Made by a program: the position numbers and the translations under genes. From NCBI GenBank assembly GCA_005239945.1, contig SBAY01000054.1, forward strand, positions 1 through 7,310: a stretch of DNA of 7,310 nucleotides, written 5' to 3'. The stretch is from Nitrospira sp. GTDB lineage: Bacteria > UBA9089 > CG2-30-40-21 > SBAY01. Of the stretch, positions 1 to 6,300 are shown piece after piece. Positions within the stretch are counted from its first letter, which is position 1. Each line of letters opens with the position of its first letter. The notes under the pieces are model-generated. The model searched no databases. It saw only the letters and a list, made by a program, of their open reading frames with translations, and was not told the DNA's origin.

Positions 1-91
1 AAAGAGCTTTTAATCTGGAGCCACCAACAAGGGAAAATGGGCAAAACCATTGAATCTGTATTGGCAACTCTCTAAAAAACGCAAAAGTTCA
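1..91 (-). other. In-frame TGA followed by 29 open codons: possible continuation of the hydrolase
   Basis: The stop at 89..91 is TGA. In the same frame, bases 2..88 hold 29 sense codons without a stop and run to the window edge, beginning TFAFFRELPIQIQWF. The residues before the stop (GVFYFNN) sit where C39-like domains commonly carry an F...W element. A TGG-to-TGA change, a sequencing error or UGA read as Trp would restore a longer protein. Natural termination remains possible, since 29 open codons occur by chance about one time in four. No hairpin-plus-T-tract terminator is visible in the 88 bases after the stop. Confidence 0.4.
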
Positions 92-3000
92 GTTATTAAA
101 ATAAAATACCCCTTGTTTTGTACGAATAGTACCATTATCGTTATATCTCATAATTTTATTATCATCATAACCAACTAATAATTTATAATGTAACCTCCAA
201 GTCTTGTTAATATACTCCTGAACTATTACAATTATAGGCACACCACAATTGATCCATCTTTTCAATTTCTCAAGGGATCTATTCTTATTCGGATCATCTT
301 CGCAGTCATAATCTGTATTAGATACCCCAACATCTTCTGCAAACTCTGTCAAATCCCCCTGGAGTCGAGCTCCGGTCCAAAGCACATCATCCATTTCTAC
401 ATCATCAAATCCTTCTACATTATCTACCCCTTCATCGATTTTCTTGCCATTTAAACCTAAAGGATTAAAATGATAAGGATACCAATAATTCATTGCCATA
501 GCCATAGAGAAGGCACCACAATTATTTGTACTACCTTGAAGTTGACGAGGTATATCTCTTGCTAAATAACCTTCTGTCGGAAGAGCAAAATTTGGATTTA
601 GTTTATTGAGATCATAATAATGTTTTAAAATCACCACCCTTATATTATCCGAAGTAGAGAATTGAATATTATTAACAGAAATCACAGGAATATTTTTTGA
701 GATTCCTACTATCTTATATTTTTTACTTGGGTTAATATTTCTTATTACATACAAATCATACACTATACCTTCCCATTTCCTTACATTTTCCTGAATTTTT
801 GTAGCAATTTGGATAGGTGTTTCATTCAAATGTATAGGATCATAGCCAAACTTTGTTTCATCAAACCTACTCCAAGGGATTAGTTGTAAATTTTCATCGT
901 ATGCATAATTGACATTTGGATTTGGGATATAGGAGACAGCATATAAATTTTGTTGCTCATAACAACGTATCTCATCCGGGAGTCTTCCTCTAATTTTGGG
1001 AACATAAATTAAAATAATATTACTGGTAAAATTGATACTAAGGTCCCTTATAATTTGCTGCTCTTCTGGAAGTTGTACTCGGGGTGATGGCGAAAAAGGT
1101 TCTTCAGAATGTCTAATATTGATTGAATGACTTTTTAATTCCAGAGAGTTAACCCTTCCATGGATATCAAATTTGATTGTACGATAGCCTGGTAACATCC
1201 TTCTCCCATTTATTAAACCATTAGAGTTTGTCATAATAATTAATGGAGCAGTAGCAATCCAACCTCTTGAATTTGTAGAAGATTGAGGGAGATTTTCTCT
1301 CATAAACACTCGGCCGTTATTGATCTGAAAGATACTATCTCTATGAGAATGTCCTGTTAGGACTAAATGAAGATACTTATTGCCCACTATGTAATTATTG
1401 TCTTCTCCATAACTTTCATTGTCTAAAATAAATCTTTTAATAAATTCTTCTCTATGTTCACAGATTGATCCACTCGAAAGCTCATTTAACTCTTCACCAT
1501 GAGTCCTTAATCGAGAAGAAAGAGTAGCATTATAAATTGTTGCGTGCATAGCAACTATAGAGACTGTATTCTCCTTTATTATTTGATTCTTCCACCTATT
1601 GATAATTTCCCATTGTCTATCAGATAATGAATTGTCTGCCTTAGGTAAACTTTCCAAAGTTTCGTCTTTGCACCAATCTAACATCAAAAAAGACATCTCT
1701 TTGTATGAAAAAGAATAATCATAGAAAGGATTTATTACAAAGGAGTACCATTTTACCGAATCTACAGTTGTCCTCAGAAATTTATTCCAACCTGCTATGT
1801 CAAGATCTCTTGGATTTTCATGTATTACTTCCATCTCAGCTTTAGTAAGATTTATATCACCACAAATAGAATAGAATTCTTTTATTGGTATTCCCAATAT
1901 AGTAAGTGTAGGTATCGGTGCATATGGGTTAAATCTCCAGTCATGATTTCCTAATATTGTAAAAATAGGCTTTTTATAATGGTCTACAAGTAATTCATAG
2001 AAGTAAACCCAATTTCGATTGAATAAATAATCTTCAGATAAATCATTTTCATCTGTACCATTATGTCCTCGATTATAATCTATTATATCTCCAGTTATGA
2101 GAATAATATCTAAATTATCATCCCTGTTTATTTCTCTAATAGCCTCTCTGAATCGATCATTAGGATTATTAAAATTTTCCAGGCCAAGACTTCCTAGTTC
2201 TCTTTCTAATTCCTGCCTATAACTACTGCCTTCTTTTAATCTTTTTGCTAAAAGATCCCACCTGAGAGCAATATGTGTATCAGTAACATGAGCTATATTT
2301 AAATAGGTTTTATTAGTCACATAAAACGGATGAGATAGTTTTATATATCGATTACCGGATAATCCACCAATCCCTCCATCCTGCATTAAAGGACAGACAG
2401 GATCTGGTGAAATTCTCTTAACTACCTCTCGCATAAATTCGGATTCATGCTCTATAAATAAGTTATACATGCCTTGCGAAATACCAGTAATTTGTATTTT
2501 AATATAGACAATATCTGTAAATCCAGCTTCTCTATAGCCTTCAAGTACACTATCAGAGATAGCAACATAAGGTCTAATTTCATCTTCATAATTACCTATT
2601 GTAATACTTGTTGCCTGGAAATTTCTAAGTTGAGAGTCATCTCCCCAGGGATGATATTTTAGAATGCTTGCAAACCTATCTGTTGTTTTTTCAAAGTTAC
2701 TTTGAGTAAGCAGCACAACTTTGATCTCCTCATTATCAACTATACCAGGGAATCCTAATGCTGGATGTAATATTACTGCTTGACAGCCATAGGTATTTAT
2801 TTCAGTTCTAACCAGTTCTAACTCATCAGAAGATTCCAGTTCATAATCGCCAACTTTTGCTTTAAAGATAAGCTCTGCTTCACCCACCCCATCATCTATA
2901 TAAGGAAAAGTCCATTGAATTACAACCGCTGAAGTTACTTCTTCAGTTACTTCTCCACCAGGCTCTACAGTTCTTGATATCTCCTCATCTCCTCTTATTA

Positions 3001-3337
3001 CTATCCTGGTAATTGTTGGGATTGTTGTGATTCGGACTATCTCATGACCCTCTTCAATATCCATCTCTGTTTTTCCAATATAATCATCAAATATCAAGTC
3101 ACTCTCATAGACTTCAAAAGTTACTTTATTAGTCCCCTTTTCTATTTTACCTGCATTTATTAATTCTCTCAACCTTTGTTGGTCTATTTCACCTACTATA
3201 TTTACAGGTTTACCTACTCCTATTCTTATTATGGGTTCAAGATCTAAGTTTGCCCAATATGCTCGTCTAATTGGCCCTGGATCATTTTGAAACCAAGGAA
3301 AGAATCCTCTTGCCCAATAAAATTTGTACTTTGCCAT
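89..3337 (-). CDS. Multidomain protein: Ig-like domain, metallophosphoesterase and C39-like cysteine peptidase; candidate injected effector
   Basis: The product is 1082 residues from an ATG with a well-placed ribosome binding site to a TGA. Residues 1-60 are a Trp/Tyr-rich lead. Residues about 66-176 look like an Ig-like beta domain. Residues 178-340 are an unassigned, mostly beta region. Residues about 345-735 form a calcineurin-like metallophosphoesterase with every expected metal ligand. Residues 740-927 are an unassigned linker, and 928-1082 a C39-like papain-fold domain with Gln, Cys, His and Asp in order. No signal peptide or membrane segment is evident, so export by the general secretory route is not supported. 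The gene follows a tail/eCIS-like gene by 20 nt, which suggests cargo or a tail-tip enzyme, but that is inference. Substrates are unknown: phosphodiesters or phosphomonoesters for the first enzyme domain, peptide or amide bonds for the second. The stop is suspicious because the frame continues past it to the window edge. Confidence 0.88.
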   Translation of the reverse strand: MAKYKFYWARGFFPWFQNDPGPIRRAYWANLDLEPIIRIGVGKPVNIVGEIDQQRLRELINAGKIEKGTNKVTFEVYESDLIFDDYIGKTEMDIEEGHEIVRITTIPTITRIVIRGDEEISRTVEPGGEVTEEVTSAVVIQWTFPYIDDGVGEAELIFKAKVGDYELESSDELELVRTEINTYGCQAVILHPALGFPGIVDNEEIKVVLLTQSNFEKTTDRFASILKYHPWGDDSQLRNFQATSITIGNYEDEIRPYVAISDSVLEGYREAGFTDIVYIKIQITGISQGMYNLFIEHESEFMREVVKRISPDPVCPLMQDGGIGGLSGNRYIKLSHPFYVTNKTYLNIAHVTDTHIALRWDLLAKRLKEGSSYRQELERELGSLGLENFNNPNDRFREAIREINRDDNLDIILITGDIIDYNRGHNGTDENDLSEDYLFNRNWVYFYELLVDHYKKPIFTILGNHDWRFNPYAPIPTLTILGIPIKEFYSICGDINLTKAEMEVIHENPRDLDIAGWNKFLRTTVDSVKWYSFVINPFYDYSFSYKEMSFLMLDWCKDETLESLPKADNSLSDRQWEIINRWKNQIIKENTVSIVAMHATIYNATLSSRLRTHGEELNELSSGSICEHREEFIKRFILDNESYGEDNNYIVGNKYLHLVLTGHSHRDSIFQINNGRVFMRENLPQSSTNSRGWIATAPLIIMTNSNGLINGRRMLPGYRTIKFDIHGRVNSLELKSHSINIRHSEEPFSPSPRVQLPEEQQIIRDLSINFTSNIILIYVPKIRGRLPDEIRCYEQQNLYAVSYIPNPNVNYAYDENLQLIPWSRFDETKFGYDPIHLNETPIQIATKIQENVRKWEGIVYDLYVIRNINPSKKYKIVGISKNIPVISVNNIQFSTSDNIRVVILKHYYDLNKLNPNFALPTEGYLARDIPRQLQGSTNNCGAFSMAMAMNYWYPYHFNPLGLNGKKIDEGVDNVEGFDDVEMDDVLWTGARLQGDLTEFAEDVGVSNTDYDCEDDPNKNRSLEKLKRWINCGVPIIVIVQEYINKTWRLHYKLLVGYDDNKIMRYNDNGTIRTKQGVFYFNN
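92..556 (-). other. C39-like papain-fold cysteine peptidase domain (residues 928-1082)
   Basis: The segment RQLQGSTNNCGAFSMAMAMN carries the oxyanion Gln (Q934) and nucleophile Cys (C940) at the usual spacing, with the small residues typical of the following helix. After GVPIIVIVQ come H1050 in WRLHYKLLVGYDD and a YND containing D1067. This matches the H...vvvGyd....i..nD pattern of C39 and C39-like peptidases. There is no transporter domain, so it is not a bacteriocin-exporting ABC protein. It could be a processing protease that cuts its own polypeptide or a toxin acting on a target-cell protein. The domain appears to end early at the TGA. Confidence 0.75.
1133..2305 (-). other. Calcineurin-like metallophosphoesterase domain (residues 345-735)
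   Basis: The motifs appear in the standard order. They are HVTDTHI (D353, H355), ITGDIID (G416, D417), LGNHDW (N464, H465, D466), AMHAT (H598) and LTGHSHRD (H663, H665). Together these give the two-metal ligand set plus the catalytic His, so the domain should be active. At about 390 residues it is longer than a minimal domain. The extra length lies between D355 and the GD motif and between the NHD and MHAT motifs. Members cleave phosphomonoesters or phosphodiesters in nucleotides, nucleic acids, proteins or lipids, and the motifs do not reveal which applies here. Confidence 0.92.
2810..3142 (-). other. Ig-like beta-sandwich domain near the N-terminus of the hydrolase (residues 66-176)
   Basis: The stretch NKVTFEVYESDLIFDDYIG, followed later by IQWTFPYIDDGVGEAELIF and ending DELELV, matches a pattern I associate with beta-rich modules on T6SS/eCIS spike and effector proteins: V.F.IYE.D...DD.IG, then W...Y.DD..G..E..F, then a strand. 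About 30 residues (roughly 108-138, rich in Thr, Glu and Gly) separate the two halves and look like an insertion. A docking role is inferred from where such modules occur, not from anything seen directly. Confidence 0.45.
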
Positions 3338-3346
3338 CTTTTTATT

Positions 3347-3355
3347 TCACCTCTC
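3347..3355 (-). promoter_or_regulatory. Shine-Dalgarno site for the downstream hydrolase gene
   Basis: Read on the minus strand, GAGAGGTGA lies in the 20-nt gap between the TAA of the upstream gene and the ATG at 3335..3337. There are 10 nt between AGGTG and the start codon. It supports the chosen start and independent translation initiation within a shared transcript. No promoter-like element fits in so short a gap, so the gene probably depends on transcription from upstream. Confidence 0.8.
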
Positions 3356-3357
3356 GT

Positions 3358-6300
3358 TTATACTGGTATAGCACTTATCATCCCTTTAAATGCTGTAGAG
3401 GTTCTGGCAAGTGCTGATTTTAGTTCATTAGACAATTGATCAAGGCTATTAAGTAAAGGACGAAAGACAACATCTATATCAAGACTTCTTAAAAGAGTCA
3501 TGATATTATCAAAAAGCTTTTTTAATGGTGGTATTAAGACCTTTTCCGGGTTTAATTCATTTAATAAAGCTAGTACATCCTCATCATAGATCTTATCCAA
3601 TCTTTTTCCAATCTCACCAGGGTCTATTTTCTTTAAGATATTCAGAGCATCTTCATATAGTTGGGCCAGACCGGGTTGTTCTTCAGTGCCGTTGACTATA
3701 ATAGCCGGATCAAGTTCTTTTATCTTATTCTCAATCTCATCAAAGAAACCTTCTAATTCATCCTTCAGAAAAGAGACACTTAAATTATTTACTTTCTCCT
3801 TAAATGTATTAATAGCTGTTTCAATAGCATCAGTTACTGGTGTTGGGTCGAGAAAATTAGTTACTTTATCTTTAACTGTATTGACCAACTCATCTAACTC
3901 AGTAATTATACTTGCTGGGTTAAGGTCTTCAAATAGGTTTTTAATCGACTGTGATGTGCTTTCAAGTCCCTCTATTAAAGAGCCTGCAATGGCTTGTTGA
4001 ATAGTGTTTTTAATGGACTCTTTTGTAATTCTGCCTTCTTTTACAAAATCCGGAATTAACTCATCCAGTTTTTCTTTAGCAGTATCAAAAGATGAAGAAA
4101 GTTCTTGTAGACTCTTTGAAAAATTACCACCAAGACCATTTAATTTTACCTGACATCCATCAAAGCTGATACTCAAGGATGAAAATATGGTTACTGGGCT
4201 TAAAGAATTTATCAGTGTCTCCAACTCCTGATACCTGGGAATTAAATTATCAGGCACTGTAATCGAGTTTAATCCATCTTTAAAAGCCTGATGTTTTAAC
4301 CTCAGAGTGCTGATTATAACCATTATATCGAATTTATTCAGTTCTATGGTGGTATTGTCAATTTGTGTTTGTATAATAGCTAATGCACCGTCGGGATTAA
4401 ATTGATCAATAGCTGTTTTAAAATTATTAAAGACTTCCTCTATTGGGGATAAGTCTATCTCATCTATGGCTGACAATATTGGATCAAGCAGGTCTGTTAC
4501 TGGCTCTAGAAGTCGAGTTGGGTCAAATTCATCTATTTTTGCTTTGATTTGATTATATATATCTGTCACTGGCTCTAACACTTTAACTAAAGAGAAGTTG
4601 TTAATAGCTGAGGTGATAGTCTCTACTTTAGTTTTTAGTTCATTGATAAATGGAGTAATATCTATCTGATTGACCAAATCTTTTAGTTTTTGTAACAATT
4701 CCTCCAGAGGTTCAACTAATTTCGAGGGTGAGATTAACCTAAATGACTTCAATAGTTGGTCATATAGGTCTGTAAGTGGAGAAAGTAGCTCACTGGGTTT
4801 AATCTTCTCCAACTCATTCAGAATAAAATTATATCCATCTTCTATTGGTTTAAGTAGTTGACTTGGCTTGATCTTTTCCAATTCAGCCATTAATGGTTCA
4901 AAGACCTCTTCTTGAAGTCCCTTCAATAATTTCTCAGTTGGGTTAAACTCCTCTATTTTGTTTAATACCTCCATAAATTTTTCTTTAATCTTCTCTACAG
5001 CTTCTTCGGGTTTTCCTTTAATCTCATTGAGTTCTTCCATAAGGACTTGGGTAATCTGTTTATCAAAATCTACCTGTTTTATCACCTCTACTGCGGCATT
5101 AAGAGCCATCTTGAGCAAGTCATTTAAGGCAGAAACATCAATCTGACTAACCTGTCCCCTCATATTATCTATCTGTTCAATAACCGGGTCAACAACCGGG
5201 TCAAAATCAATCTCATCTAAGCTACTTAGCATCTCATCTAATTTAGCTCTAACACCCTTTAGAACCTCTTGAATATTTAGGTCTACTAAAGTTTGATATA
5301 TTTGATTTAATAAATCTTCTAATTGTTGTTTTACTCCTTTTTGCGTTTCTGAGCCAAGGAGAAATGTTTTTACTCCTTGCAAGCCTTCTTTAATGGAATT
5401 AAGGACATTGTCAATGGTCTCATTTATAGAGTTAATAGCCGTCTCTAAACCCTCAACTCCCGTTTGGATACCATTTAAAACGCTCTGAATAGTGTTTTGA
5501 ACTACACTTAAGTCTATACCAGCGACTACATCCTTTACTTCCTGAAAGAAATTACGAACGGCAACAGTTACCTCTAATTGTACCCGGTCAATGTTATCCA
5601 ATGCACTGGTAGCAGTACCTATTGAGTTTACAACAGTATTTTTAATACTGTTTAAATCAATTTCATCCAATTTTGCTTTGATCTGGTTAAGGAACTCCTC
5701 GATTTGGGTCTTAATCCCGTCCATATCAATATTATTGATAAATTCATTAATCTGGTCAAATACTCCCTCTAACCCGGATGTTAAATCTCCTATTTGAACC
5801 ACTTCAATATCATTAATCTTTGAAAGGAACCCCTCTATTCTTGTTCGGAAGGTATCAATATTAATCGAATCCAATCCTTGATTAGCTGTACTTAAGGTAT
5901 TATTAAGGAGTGCAGCAAGGCTTTCTGCTCTTCCTTTGACCGCATTTAAGCCATGAATAAGTGTGCTAAATTGAGTCTCGTTTGAGATATTCAGGTTTCT
6001 AATCTGGTTAAGTAAAGAGTCTGAAAAAGCATTGATAGTATCTTGAATTTTAGCTTCTATATCTGCAGCAACCAAGGTAGCATTAATGAATCTAATACCT
6101 GATCTTCTAACAGCCTTCTCAATAGGAGAGGTAATAGAAAGAAGGAGGTGGTTTATCCTCTCCTGGATGAGATTCTGGAGTTGCCCAGTTTCTGATTCAA
6201 CCTGAGTTTTTAATTCCTCCAATATTTCAAGGAATGAGGTAAGAGAAGAAGCTATTTCCGATTCTGCTAATACTCGTTGAATTTCTTCAAAAGGACCAAG

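Noticed and set aside
4..88. Alternative frame after the TGA, read as a frameshift extension (ELLRFLESCQ...)
   Set aside because: It reaches a TAA after about 26 codons, while the unshifted frame is open to the edge, so no frameshift needs to be invoked.
92..556. Bacteriocin-processing ABC transporter (true C39 family)
   Set aside because: No membrane segments or ATP-binding motifs are present; only the papain-like peptidase fold is supported.
2474..2662. Plus-strand open frame of 62 codons
   Set aside because: It lies wholly inside the hydrolase gene on the opposite strand, has no recognisable motif, and its sequence reads like a shadow of the real gene.
3338..3357. Terminator or promoter between the two genes
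   Set aside because: The 20-nt gap holds only a ribosome binding site and an A-rich spacer; there is no hairpin and no room for -35/-10 elements.
4261..5727. CRISPR-like or satellite DNA array
   Set aside because: The 69-nt period reflects 23-residue protein units in one open frame. DNA copies are divergent, with no conserved repeats separated by unique spacers.
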